DNA of 30,266 bases. Source: a virus. Where the stretch lies: positions 1 to 30,266 of the IMG/VR virus record IMGVR_UViG_3300000117_000146; one strand, written 5' to 3'. Both the position numbers and the translations under genes were made by a program. The first letter of the stretch is position 1; every line of letters begins with the position of its first letter. The notes below the pieces were generated by a model, which saw only the letters and a list, made by a program, of their open reading frames with translations, was not told the origin of the DNA and searched no databases. Positions 16,538-24,212 of this stretch are shown here, piece by piece.

Positions 16538-16759
16538 ATGGTTTTTACTGGCTTTGATGAAGGCGCAATGGCGTATGATTTGCAGAGAGCGCATTCTGCT
16601 GATATTTGGTTTCTAAGATTTAGAGCCTATTTTTGGGGAAGTTGTGCGGCGTTAGCGTCATTTCTAATTGGGAATATATTAGGAGTATTTGATATTAACA
16701 TATTAGGATGGTGCTTAGATGGTTTACAATCCGCATGGTCACATACTCTTGGTGGTTGA
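16538..16759 (+). CDS. Small one-transmembrane protein
   Basis: A 73-residue protein. The N-terminal ~28 residues are soluble and end in Arg-rich FRAYF. A hydrophobic helix spans about 31-53 (GSCAALASFLIGNILGVF), and a short amphipathic C-terminus follows. It is placed between the two-TM protein and the GTPase and ends inside the GTPase's candidate SD. A partner or adaptor in the same membrane assembly is the simplest reading. Confidence 0.7.
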   Translation: MVFTGFDEGAMAYDLQRAHSADIWFLRFRAYFWGSCAALASFLIGNILGVFDINILGWCLDGLQSAWSHTLGG

Positions 16760-16761
16760 AT

Positions 16762-17424
16762 GTGTCAGTACTCGCAGGTTTCGCAATTGTAATTACTGAA
16801 GCGGCGATAGCATTTTACAAAAGAATACATGCTATTCCGTTTGGCATTTATGGTGCAACAATGGTAGGTAAAACTACTTTAAACCATCAACTTAGAACTA
16901 GAGGGGAAGTACCCGATATTAAAAAAAGAACAGTGGGCTTACACAAAGGTACTAGAAAAACAATAAAGGTCGAGGGAGAAACCCATACCCTAAAGTCAGC
17001 AGATGTTGGAGGAGAATCTTTCTATTGGAAAGAATGGATTGCCGACATGAAAAGAAGAAAGGTCAAATATATTATTTTTATGATTGACCATAGACATCTA
17101 GATAGCGGGGCTAACCTAGACCATCAACTCGCTTGGAAGTTTTTAGTGGATGCCGTTTGTGCTAATACTTGGCCCAATGGAAAAAAGAAAAAGGAACCCG
17201 ACTACCCTATAGCGGTAGGAATGTGGGCGAATAAATATGATATTTGGGGAAAAAAATATAGTCACGACGGAGAGATTCAAGACCATCCTATATTCGAGCC
17301 TTTTAAATATGGAATGCAAAGGTTAAATGATAAGGGCATACCAACTTTCAAATACATCGTGTCGGCTAAATCCCAACCGGAAATGGTCTACCTAGGCGTA
17401 ACTACAATGTTAAAGGATTATTGA
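16762..17424 (+). CDS. Membrane-anchored Arf/SR-beta-like small GTPase
   Basis: With GTG 16762 as start (SD GGTGG six bases upstream), the protein is 220 residues. In-frame starts at 16708 and 16735 would overlap the previous gene. A hydrophobic anchor spans residues 2-19. G motifs are all visible: G1 GATMVGKTT (31-39), switch-I Thr in RTVGLH (T57), G3 DVGGE (81-85), G4 NKYD (157-160), G5 SAK (201-203). The D-x-G-G box plus TVG is typical of the Arf/SR-beta branch, and the N-terminal anchor resembles SR-beta. The residue corresponding to the catalytic Gln is Glu85. Likely a nucleotide switch on membrane or virion; target unknown. Confidence 0.85.
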   Translation: MSVLAGFAIVITEAAIAFYKRIHAIPFGIYGATMVGKTTLNHQLRTRGEVPDIKKRTVGLHKGTRKTIKVEGETHTLKSADVGGESFYWKEWIADMKRRKVKYIIFMIDHRHLDSGANLDHQLAWKFLVDAVCANTWPNGKKKKEPDYPIAVGMWANKYDIWGKKYSHDGEIQDHPIFEPFKYGMQRLNDKGIPTFKYIVSAKSQPEMVYLGVTTMLKDY

Positions 17425-17429
17425 TTAGA

Positions 17430-18071
17430 ATGTTTCAACAAAATATAATAGGACAAATGAATACAACTGCACCATCGGCATTTTTGCCACCGATGCAAAG
17501 AGCAAGAGCAAGTGGGCCTGTAGAAGAATACAAATGCGTCAATATAAAACCCAAGAAGCAATTGAAAGAATTAGTTAAGGTTTTAGCACCGGAAAGGAAA
17601 TCTTTTCTAAAAATTAAATACAGTTACAAGTTTAATCTAAAAGACCGTTGTGTAGTTTGCGGAATGCACCATACATGGGATAGTGGAGATTACATGAGGC
17701 CACCAATTCCCTTAACCCAAGTGACTAAAGGTAGGCCAATGCGAGGAACATATTGTCCTAAACATTCCGGAATACATAGACAAATGGAGATGCTACAGCA
17801 GCAGATTCTAGCAGAACAGCATGGCCTAGAATTCAAAGCCTTTATTCCAAAAATGCCTAAGATGATTAAAAGAGGCCCACTAAATACACTAAGCAAGGAA
17901 GATGTTAGTAGTTTAATTTCTGCCGGATGGCTTATTAAACCACCCACATTAGGAGATAATAAGTCGGCTACTCATGAAGCAATTACTATCGTTGGAGAAA
18001 TAAATATTCTGACAGATAGATTGAATCATTTAATGATTAAACAAGGTGTGACAGTAGAAGCGGAGGAATGA
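17430..18071 (+). CDS. Zinc-binding protein downstream of the GTPase
   Basis: A 213-residue protein. ATG 17430 is preferred to the in-frame TTG at 17421, which overlaps the GTPase stop. Residues 74-112 contain CVVC and CPKH, a CxxC-x31-CxxH zinc site. A helical Gln/Met-rich segment follows (about 115-130). A C-terminal region (SKEDVSSLISAGWLIKP) could be a small helical bundle. Tight linkage to the GTPase suggests it may be an effector or a structural partner. No family name can be given. Confidence 0.72.
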   Translation: MFQQNIIGQMNTTAPSAFLPPMQRARASGPVEEYKCVNIKPKKQLKELVKVLAPERKSFLKIKYSYKFNLKDRCVVCGMHHTWDSGDYMRPPIPLTQVTKGRPMRGTYCPKHSGIHRQMEMLQQQILAEQHGLEFKAFIPKMPKMIKRGPLNTLSKEDVSSLISAGWLIKPPTLGDNKSATHEAITIVGEINILTDRLNHLMIKQGVTVEAEE

Positions 18072-18074
18072 AGA

Positions 18075-18725
18075 ATGGGAATACTAGGAACCAGTAACGG
18101 TACTGTTTTAGGAGCAGTGCAACAACAAAGTGACCAACAATTCAAGAATGTAAATAATTTACTTTCTTTGCAAGATAATCATGTAGAGGAGTTTTTCCAA
18201 TATCATGGAGATAAATTCCTAAAGTCATTAGAAAAACTCATGGAAGATGTAACCGAAAGGGTAGTTAGCCAAATGCTAACTAAACTACAGTTTGTTCAAG
18301 ATAATACCACTGGTACTATTAGAATACACCCCGATGCTCTTAGAGAATATGAAAAGATTACTGCTGAAAACATAGAGTTGGATATTCTTAATCTATTGAA
18401 TTCTGCTATTGATTCAGAAGTCATCAATCAAAGAAAGATGGCCAAGTCCCAATTTTTAGAATCTCAAGGATTCGGCGGAGGACAACAACCATCTGCGGGA
18501 ATGGCAATTGCGGGATTGACAGGACAAACCCAACAATTCCAACAGATGCAAGGTGCTGCTAATAACGGAAGTGGATATCCAGTTCCTCCTAGTGGACAGG
18601 ACATGTATGGTCGCCCATATTGGTTAGATGCACAGGGACAAATGTCATATGAGCCGCCGCAAGCAGGTTTAGGACTAGGTACTGCAATTCAGAAAGGTGC
18701 TGCTTGGGCTAAGTGGCTAATGTGA
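18075..18725 (+). CDS. Unknown virion protein with Gln/Gly-rich C-terminus
   Basis: A 216-residue protein with SD GGAGG. Residues 1-130 are helical with long amphipathic stretches (HGDKFLKSLEKLMEDVTERVV). Residues 135-195 are low-complexity Gly/Gln/Pro/Ser and end in a small hydrophobic segment (GTAIQKGAAWAKWLM). The low-complexity linker between a helical core and a hydrophobic C-terminal peptide suggests a minor structural protein. Not recognised. Confidence 0.68.
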   Translation: MGILGTSNGTVLGAVQQQSDQQFKNVNNLLSLQDNHVEEFFQYHGDKFLKSLEKLMEDVTERVVSQMLTKLQFVQDNTTGTIRIHPDALREYEKITAENIELDILNLLNSAIDSEVINQRKMAKSQFLESQGFGGGQQPSAGMAIAGLTGQTQQFQQMQGAANNGSGYPVPPSGQDMYGRPYWLDAQGQMSYEPPQAGLGLGTAIQKGAAWAKWLM

Positions 18726-18735
18726 GGATGGTTAA

Positions 18736-20187
18736 ATGCCCACTAAGGTAGTGAATGCACAAAACGAATTGAGGGAATGGCCCTCTGATTTCGAAAGAAA
18801 GATTAAAGATACCATCACTGGTAAAAATAAAGGAAAGGATGGATTTAAATTAGAAGGCGTGGATTCAATACCCAATCTTGCAGATAGGTCACAGAGAAGT
18901 ACCATTATAGAATTTGACGAAGGTTCTTTTTCGGAAGAAGGTCTAAAGAAAATTGAGCAGATAGAAGATACTAAAATCTTAGATTTAGTAATGGAAGGTG
19001 GGCTGGGAGAGCAAACTAAACTAATTAGAAGTAGGATATATGATAAAGTAAAGGACTATACTTTAGAAGATATGAAAGATAAAACCAAGCGTCTAGAAAT
19101 AATAGGATATAGCCTATACGGTAAGAGGCGTTCTGATGAGGATGTTGATTTAGATTCTAGTGTGGATATCGAGGAATATATCGGGGGCTTTGAAGACATT
19201 CCCCAAAGGGCAGAAATCGGTCAAGACATTCCTCATGTACCCCTGTCTCAATATCCCGAAGTTAAAAATCCTAAAAATAATATGTCAATTAAGTTTAATA
19301 GAACTGAAGAACAGTCTACCGGAACAGTTCATATATTCGACTATACTGGGGATGTTACATTTGAATACTCTAACACAGATAATCAAAAAAAGTTTTTACA
19401 GTCGTTATATCCAAATGTTCAATATAAGAACGCCGAAAGAAATTTTACTCAAGAGAAGGGAGATGAATACCTAATTGGTACATTGGAGAAAGACATTGAG
19501 GCTTTTAATTTAGGAAGTAAGCCGACTCTTTCACATGTTGCTGGAAAACTTATTGAAGAAATAGTAAAGGAAGATGGAAGCCTTGAGAAAGAGATGGTAT
19601 CTGCCTTTGAAGAAGAAATACTAAAGAGAATAGTAGAGGCAAGTAGGGGACAAGGACTCAAAGATGAAAAGTTCAAAGTCACCATGTCACCAAAGGGACA
19701 ACTTAGAGTTATGGAATTCGAAGCCGGTGAAAGTGGCCCTATGTTTTCACTTAGGTCAGATATAAAATATGGAATTAAAATACAAAACCAACCGAAGGGA
19801 ATGTTTAGTGTAAGTCCATTTGCATACGAATATAGAGGAAAGAAAAAAGGCAATAGGTCAGAGATTGGAATACTTTCAGATTTATACGGAAAGGATGCAC
19901 CTATGTATAGGGGAGCAATTGAAATGTATAATCAGATACCCGACGAGTTAGAGGGCGAAGATAGGGAAGCAGTACTTCAAGAAATTGGAGAAAAATTTAA
20001 ACTAAAAGATGGTGAGATACAGGAGAGTCAAATCCAAGATGCCATTGCTAGGATAGAGGAAGGAATGAAAGACACAAGTGCGTCAGAAGATAACGAGTAT
20101 AGATTAAACGAACCCCTTTCAGATAAAATAGACCAAATACTTCACAATTACTTTACAGTAAAAGAACAGATAGAAGAAGGTGCTTAA
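18736..20187 (+). CDS. 483-residue unknown virion protein
   Basis: ATG follows GAGGATGGTTAA. The protein is acidic and mixed alpha/beta, with charged helices and strand-rich stretches near residues 310-380 (VTMSPKGQLRVMEFEAGESGP, MFSVSPFAYEYRG). No membrane segments, Cys clusters or catalytic motifs are visible. It precedes the head-tail connector genes, so a neck or internal head component is plausible, but nothing specific is recognised. Confidence 0.68.
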   Translation: MPTKVVNAQNELREWPSDFERKIKDTITGKNKGKDGFKLEGVDSIPNLADRSQRSTIIEFDEGSFSEEGLKKIEQIEDTKILDLVMEGGLGEQTKLIRSRIYDKVKDYTLEDMKDKTKRLEIIGYSLYGKRRSDEDVDLDSSVDIEEYIGGFEDIPQRAEIGQDIPHVPLSQYPEVKNPKNNMSIKFNRTEEQSTGTVHIFDYTGDVTFEYSNTDNQKKFLQSLYPNVQYKNAERNFTQEKGDEYLIGTLEKDIEAFNLGSKPTLSHVAGKLIEEIVKEDGSLEKEMVSAFEEEILKRIVEASRGQGLKDEKFKVTMSPKGQLRVMEFEAGESGPMFSLRSDIKYGIKIQNQPKGMFSVSPFAYEYRGKKKGNRSEIGILSDLYGKDAPMYRGAIEMYNQIPDELEGEDREAVLQEIGEKFKLKDGEIQESQIQDAIARIEEGMKDTSASEDNEYRLNEPLSDKIDQILHNYFTVKEQIEEGA

Positions 20188-20188
20188 A

Positions 20189-21310
20189 ATGCCAACAGTA
20201 TTTTCCCCTAGTGACTACACTACAATTAATGCAGATTATTCTACAGGGCAGGGATTCTATACAGACAAAACCGCAGTATCGGATTTATTACAGATACCTG
20301 CTTTCGGTGCTGGTACAAATCCTACCCAAGTACAAGTAGGTTCTATAATAAAAAGAGTAGAAGGAATGATTGACGATAAAGTAAAGCGTTCCTATAGACC
20401 CATTAGGCATGAACACGAATTCCACGATTTTAATTTTAGTAGACATCCCGCAGACGCATATTATGGAGGATATGTTGGCTTTGTGCAATTGCAACATATG
20501 AAAGTTAGAAAGATTGTAAGTTTGCAAGTTTGGCAGGGGAATTCATACAAAGAATTGGCTTCGGCACAGGCAAGTATAACCATATTGGATTATGCAAAAT
20601 TAAATACAATTGTCTTGACTTTGCCCGATGGCTCTACTACATTTACACTTACTGCTAGTAATAGCGTGGGTTCGAGTTTATCAGATTCTAATTTTAGTAA
20701 GAAGTTCGGTACTAAAACAACGGCTAAGGAAATAGTGTCTCTAATAAATGAACAATATCCCGCCAAGACCGCTTCGTTTACGGGAGCAGATAATAGAAAG
20801 AGTTTGACGGAAGATGGCTCTAGTAATTTTAACATTTCAGATTTCTTTTATGCAAGTACTGACCCCGACGATGGAACTAAAATTAATATCTCTTCTCTTT
20901 TAGAAGGGGAAGATGGTTCGGATTGCACTATTTCTGCTACAGTAACTTCCGGAGATGTTTCTGCTTCTATTAGCATTGATGCCTTTACAGATAAGCAAGA
21001 CATGAAAAGAATTGGTAGTTTTTGGAAAATCGGTAATGAAGGCAGGATATTTTTCCTACAGGACTACCCGTATCATACTAATAACTCTGTAATAGTTTCT
21101 TATATTGCTGGAGATTCTAGAGTCCCTGCGGCAATACACGAAGCGGCTACAAAATTAGTAGCGGCAGAGATTTTAAGACACGATGACCAAACCATTCTTA
21201 TTGCTGAAACTGGGGCAAACATTACCACTAAAGAAAAGTATGACATTCTAAAGAAAGAAGCAATGGAAATCCTAGATGGCAAGAAGGATTTAGTTTACAT
21301 AATTGGATGA
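20189..21310 (+). CDS. Head-tail connector (adaptor) protein with inserted beta domain
   Basis: ATG 20189 follows GAAGGTGCTTAAA; the in-frame GTG at 20180 is the SD itself. The 373-residue protein looks like a gp6-type connector split in two. Residues ~1-115 hold the N-terminal helix bundle (VQVGSIIKRVEGMIDDKVKR) and first strands. About 130-270 is a Ser/Thr-rich beta insertion. The connector then resumes (FWKIGNEGRIFF, VIVSYIAGD, VPAAIHEAATKLVAAEIL). Such proteins attach to the portal and form the ring that receives the tail. Downstream small neck/tail-completion genes support the call. Confidence 0.75.
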   Translation: MPTVFSPSDYTTINADYSTGQGFYTDKTAVSDLLQIPAFGAGTNPTQVQVGSIIKRVEGMIDDKVKRSYRPIRHEHEFHDFNFSRHPADAYYGGYVGFVQLQHMKVRKIVSLQVWQGNSYKELASAQASITILDYAKLNTIVLTLPDGSTTFTLTASNSVGSSLSDSNFSKKFGTKTTAKEIVSLINEQYPAKTASFTGADNRKSLTEDGSSNFNISDFFYASTDPDDGTKINISSLLEGEDGSDCTISATVTSGDVSASISIDAFTDKQDMKRIGSFWKIGNEGRIFFLQDYPYHTNNSVIVSYIAGDSRVPAAIHEAATKLVAAEILRHDDQTILIAETGANITTKEKYDILKKEAMEILDGKKDLVYIIG

Positions 21311-21314
21311 TAAT

Positions 21315-21524
21315 ATGTTTGGAAATCTTTCTCAGCAATTTCAAAAATATCTAGAAATAGAAAAAGAAAGAAATCTACAAATGTTAGAGATATCTAAATT
21401 ACTAAGAGTAGACTTTACATTTTCCGAAGATGAAATGCTAGCAAATGCAGAAGCCAAGATTGCTGAACATATGGAAAGAGTAATGAAAGATAGGCTAGAA
21501 GAAGCACTTAAGGGGATGGAATAG
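21315..21524 (+). CDS. Small coiled-coil protein between connector genes
   Basis: ATG 21315 (SD GGATGAT) is preferred to TTG 21303, which overlaps the previous stop. The 69-residue protein is nearly all helix, with a heptad-like pattern (FQKYLEIEKERNLQMLEISKL) and an acidic/basic C-terminal helix. It may be an assembly factor or small subunit of the neck. Its stop overlaps the GTG of the next gene (TAGTG). No family is recognised. Confidence 0.65.
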   Translation: MFGNLSQQFQKYLEIEKERNLQMLEISKLLRVDFTFSEDEMLANAEAKIAEHMERVMKDRLEEALKGME

Positions 21525-22033
21525 TGGATGAAGTTAGTCTATTAATTGACCTGTTAGATAATAATTGGTCTTCTTCTGCCACTGCTCTACAAAGCGCAGG
21601 TACAATTTCTAGTGACCATATTGGCAAACCAAATATAATTGATATTCGAAGTATGGAAGCAAACCGAGGAAGTCGGTACGATTTATCATTAAAAGACTTA
21701 ATCGTTATTTTTGAAGATAGCCAAACTGTAGATTATCCGACAGTACATTATGATGTACGCAACGAAAGTTATTCATTTACAATTCACATTCGACATGTCC
21801 AAGATGAAAGAGCCGGAACGGATGCTGACTTTGGCAAAGATAGGCTAAGGGCTTTATACTTGATTACTCGTCATGTGCTTGAGGGGAAGCGCACCGGATA
21901 TACTGCGAGCGACGGTTCTAGATTTAATCAAATTTTTGTTGGGGCTAGAAACGAATCAAATGACAGGAAGAAAAGAATTTTCGGATATAAGATTAGCATA
22001 GAAGCAAAACGATTCGCACTCTCAGTCCCATAG
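21524..22033 (+). CDS. Tail-completion/tail-terminator-like protein
   Basis: A 169-residue protein starting at GTG, since no in-frame ATG fits and the GTG overlaps the upstream TAG with SD GGGGATGG. The pattern of an N-terminal helix (VSLLIDLLDNNW), strands (YDLSLKDLIVIFED, ESYSFTIHIRHVQ), a central helix (DRLRALYLITRHVLEGKR) and final strands (IFGYKISIEAKRF) fits the small alpha/beta fold of tail-terminator/gpU-like proteins. These cap the tube and join it to the head. Position just before the tube protein supports this. Confidence 0.7.
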   Translation: MDEVSLLIDLLDNNWSSSATALQSAGTISSDHIGKPNIIDIRSMEANRGSRYDLSLKDLIVIFEDSQTVDYPTVHYDVRNESYSFTIHIRHVQDERAGTDADFGKDRLRALYLITRHVLEGKRTGYTASDGSRFNQIFVGARNESNDRKKRIFGYKISIEAKRFALSVP

Positions 22034-22058
22034 TTAGTAAGTAAGGGAGAGGAAGAAC

Positions 22059-23684
22059 ATGACAAACACAGATATATTTTTAGGAAGCGGCGCAAGTTTA
22101 ACATTCGTTCCCGAAGTGCCACTATACATTAAATTACATGCAGATACCGCAGGTGCAGATAAAACAGAAGCAAGGCTACATGGGGATTTATCTACTAAGA
22201 TTTTACTAGTTAATGACTTATATGTTGGTTGCCAAATAGATTTTTATGATAATGGAACCTACCTTTCTACCCATACAATTACGGGGAATACCGCAGAAAT
22301 AATTACTTTTACTCCTAAAGTACCTACTACTATTGTAGTAGCAGATGATTATTTTATTATTAGACCATATGGTGCGCCATGTGTCGGCCCTAAATCCGGA
22401 ACTACTGCTAGATTGAATGCAGATAACTGGTTAGGGCTTTTAGAAAGTGCGGAATTCCCTAATGTAGAAGTTGAAGTTAAGCAAATGAATCTTTCATTGG
22501 GCGGCTCAAGAAATATGACTTACCAATACAAAGGAATAGAAACTGCTAGTGGTGGAAATCTAAATGTAGTTGCTAATCATGGTGCTTGGCTCTATTACGC
22601 TTTAGGAAAATGCACTTCTATTACTGCTAGTTTAGTAGACGATGTTCCGACAGATGATTTCACAGGAAATACTGTCGGAGGATTTTACATTGATGCTGGC
22701 AATGCTGGTGGAGCATCCGACCATGTTATTGACGAAATGGTAAGTACAGGGCCATTGTTTTACAAATGCGCTTCAACTACAACTAATGGTTCTACCAAAA
22801 CTTTACTACCCCCTCTTTTGAAAGGCTCGGATGCTAGAGCAGATATGGAACTATTACGCTCTCCTATTATTAGTTCCGGAAGCATAGACCACGAAATAAT
22901 CTATACTTTCCAAGAAGCAGACGGAGAAGATTTACCTTCATTTACTTTAGAGCAAACATTGAGTAAATTGCCATCTTCTAACACATATTCTACTAGAGCA
23001 ACTTCAACTTTGGAAGATTTAAATTTTGTAAGACTTGCTAGAGGAAATAGAGTGAATAGTTTTACTATGACCGCTAATGAAAATGAAGAAGTTAAAATGA
23101 CTATGGATTTATCTACAAGGACTGTTACTAAATTGAATCAAAATGAAAATTACGAAGCGAGAGGCGGAGAACCAACTAATACTTCTTTGGTTAATTATGA
23201 CTCTGCCGAGGAATTAAGAGAACCTTTCTTCTTTTCTAGTGGTTCTTTTAGCATATTCGGACAACAATTCCTAAAGGTCACAAATATGACTTTGACAATA
23301 AATAACAATTTACAGGAAAAGAGATTTATTGGAGTTGGAAATACTTCTATTCAAGATGCTATTCCATCCAATAGAATGTACGAATTGTCTTTTACTGCTC
23401 TAGTTACAGATGATTTGCTCTTTGAAGAATTATTTAATCGAAATGAAAATACAGGAACCGACGAAATAACCAACGGTACTAACTTTGCTACTGAAGGTCA
23501 GATTGATTTACAGTTTGATAAATCAGACGGAGAAGAAATTAATATCTCCTTCAAGAATTATTTCCTAGAAAGTGCAACCTATACAATACCGGATGATAAA
23601 GGGCCAATTACTGTTGAAGCAATGGTAAAGCCTAGAGATTTAGATGCCTGTACTGTTAAGACTCATTGGGTTCTACAGGGGTGA
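22059..23684 (+). CDS. Major tail tube protein candidate
   Basis: A 541-residue, Thr/Ser/Asn-rich beta protein with SD GGGAGAGG, placed exactly where siphovirus-type tube proteins occur (after the terminator, before the tail chaperones). The length exceeds the ~200-300 residues of common tubes and suggests added domains or duplicated tube folds. The N-terminal part (about 20-110) shows strand pairs followed by a larger beta core and the ISFKNYFLESATYTIPDDKG segment near the C-terminus. An adhesive or decoration role cannot be excluded. Confidence 0.72.
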   Translation: MTNTDIFLGSGASLTFVPEVPLYIKLHADTAGADKTEARLHGDLSTKILLVNDLYVGCQIDFYDNGTYLSTHTITGNTAEIITFTPKVPTTIVVADDYFIIRPYGAPCVGPKSGTTARLNADNWLGLLESAEFPNVEVEVKQMNLSLGGSRNMTYQYKGIETASGGNLNVVANHGAWLYYALGKCTSITASLVDDVPTDDFTGNTVGGFYIDAGNAGGASDHVIDEMVSTGPLFYKCASTTTNGSTKTLLPPLLKGSDARADMELLRSPIISSGSIDHEIIYTFQEADGEDLPSFTLEQTLSKLPSSNTYSTRATSTLEDLNFVRLARGNRVNSFTMTANENEEVKMTMDLSTRTVTKLNQNENYEARGGEPTNTSLVNYDSAEELREPFFFSSGSFSIFGQQFLKVTNMTLTINNNLQEKRFIGVGNTSIQDAIPSNRMYELSFTALVTDDLLFEELFNRNENTGTDEITNGTNFATEGQIDLQFDKSDGEEINISFKNYFLESATYTIPDDKGPITVEAMVKPRDLDACTVKTHWVLQG

Positions 23685-23689
23685 TTTTC

Positions 23690-23797
23690 TTGGATAAGTT
23701 TGAGAAAAGAAAGCAGTATGCAGAGAAACTCAAGGCTCCTAAGAAAAGAGGCCGACCAAAAAAAGAAGAGGTAGTTAAAGAAGAAACTACAGAATGA
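23690..23797 (+). CDS. 35-residue AT-hook-like protein with TTG start
   Basis: A short frame after the tube gene. GGGGTGATTTTCTTG reproduces the common spacing (GGTGAT + 4 bases + start), so TTG 23690 is chosen; an in-frame GTG at 23681 overlaps the tube stop. The protein is very basic at its centre (KKRGRPKKEE), matching the AT-hook core RGRP that inserts into the minor groove of AT-rich DNA, and ends acidic. The motif and the SD are the only support for it being a gene. Confidence 0.5.
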   Translation: MDKFEKRKQYAEKLKAPKKRGRPKKEEVVKEETTE

Positions 23798-23801
23798 TAT
23801 T

Positions 23802-23841
23802 CCACCAACACCGTTTGTTCGTTTGTTGGTTTAGTAGGTGG
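23802..23841 (+). promoter_or_regulatory. Alternative hairpins masking the chaperone-gene SD
   Basis: CCAACA (23805-23810) pairs perfectly with TGTTGG (23824-23829). CCACC (23802-23806) pairs with the SD GGTGG (23837-23841) of the next gene. The two stems compete for C23805-C23806, so the element could switch between SD-free and SD-bound forms or act as an attenuator. The ~49-base gap has no other content. Confidence 0.4.
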
Positions 23842-23846
23842 AAGAT

Positions 23847-24212
23847 ATGTTAAACAAAAAAATAGTAAGTAACAAGAGTGTAATGTTTGCACTCACAGAA
23901 GCAAAGTGCCACTGGATTCAAGTAGCACCGGATAGTGATGAATACCTAAAGATTTGGATTAAGGAACCAACTTGGCTAGAAGTAGAAAAGGCCGCTAATT
24001 CCTTAATGAACATTGATTCAAAGACCCAAAGTTTTGATTTGGACTTGAACGCAATGTACCGATACATGATTGAGAACTTCATCGAAAAAACTGAACCAAG
24101 TCTATCCGCAGTTGATTTAATTAGACTCACTCCCTTTGTAGGGAATCAAATAAAAGAAGTAATGCCTAACCCTTTCGAATTAATGTCGGGGGATGAAGAA
24201 AAAAACGATTAA
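23847..24212 (+). CDS. Tail assembly chaperone, upstream frame (gpG-like)
   Basis: ATG 23847 follows GTAGGTGGAAGAT; GTG 23838 lies in the SD. The 121-residue acidic/helical protein is immediately upstream of a short overlapping -1 frame and the tape measure, the classic G/GT chaperone order of lambda-like tails. These proteins coat the tape measure during tail building. The final codons contain the slippery heptamer A AAA AAC and end GDEEKND before TAA. Sequence similarity to known chaperones is not recognised; the call rests on synteny and the frameshift signature. Confidence 0.78.
   Translation: MLNKKIVSNKSVMFALTEAKCHWIQVAPDSDEYLKIWIKEPTWLEVEKAANSLMNIDSKTQSFDLDLNAMYRYMIENFIEKTEPSLSAVDLIRLTPFVGNQIKEVMPNPFELMSGDEEKND
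24200..24206 (+). promoter_or_regulatory. Predicted -1 ribosomal frameshift site A AAA AAC
   Basis: In the reading frame of the upstream chaperone the bases split as A AAA AAC (X XXY YYZ), two codons before its stop. Slipping back one base enters the overlapping frame, which stays open (CGA TTA ATG and onward) to 24418. A GC-rich stem candidate (24214-24218 with 24258-24262) starts 7 bases downstream. The expected fusion is about 190 residues. Confidence 0.75.

Noticed and set aside
16708-16761. Longer N-terminus for the GTPase from ATG 16708 or 16735
   Set aside because: These starts lie inside the preceding gene without an SD, while GTG 16762 has GGTGG at the usual distance and leaves the anchor intact. 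The alternatives remain possible.
19160-19474. Second plus-strand frame inside the 483-residue gene
   Set aside because: No SD and no family pattern; it is an out-of-frame shadow of a gene with normal coding features.
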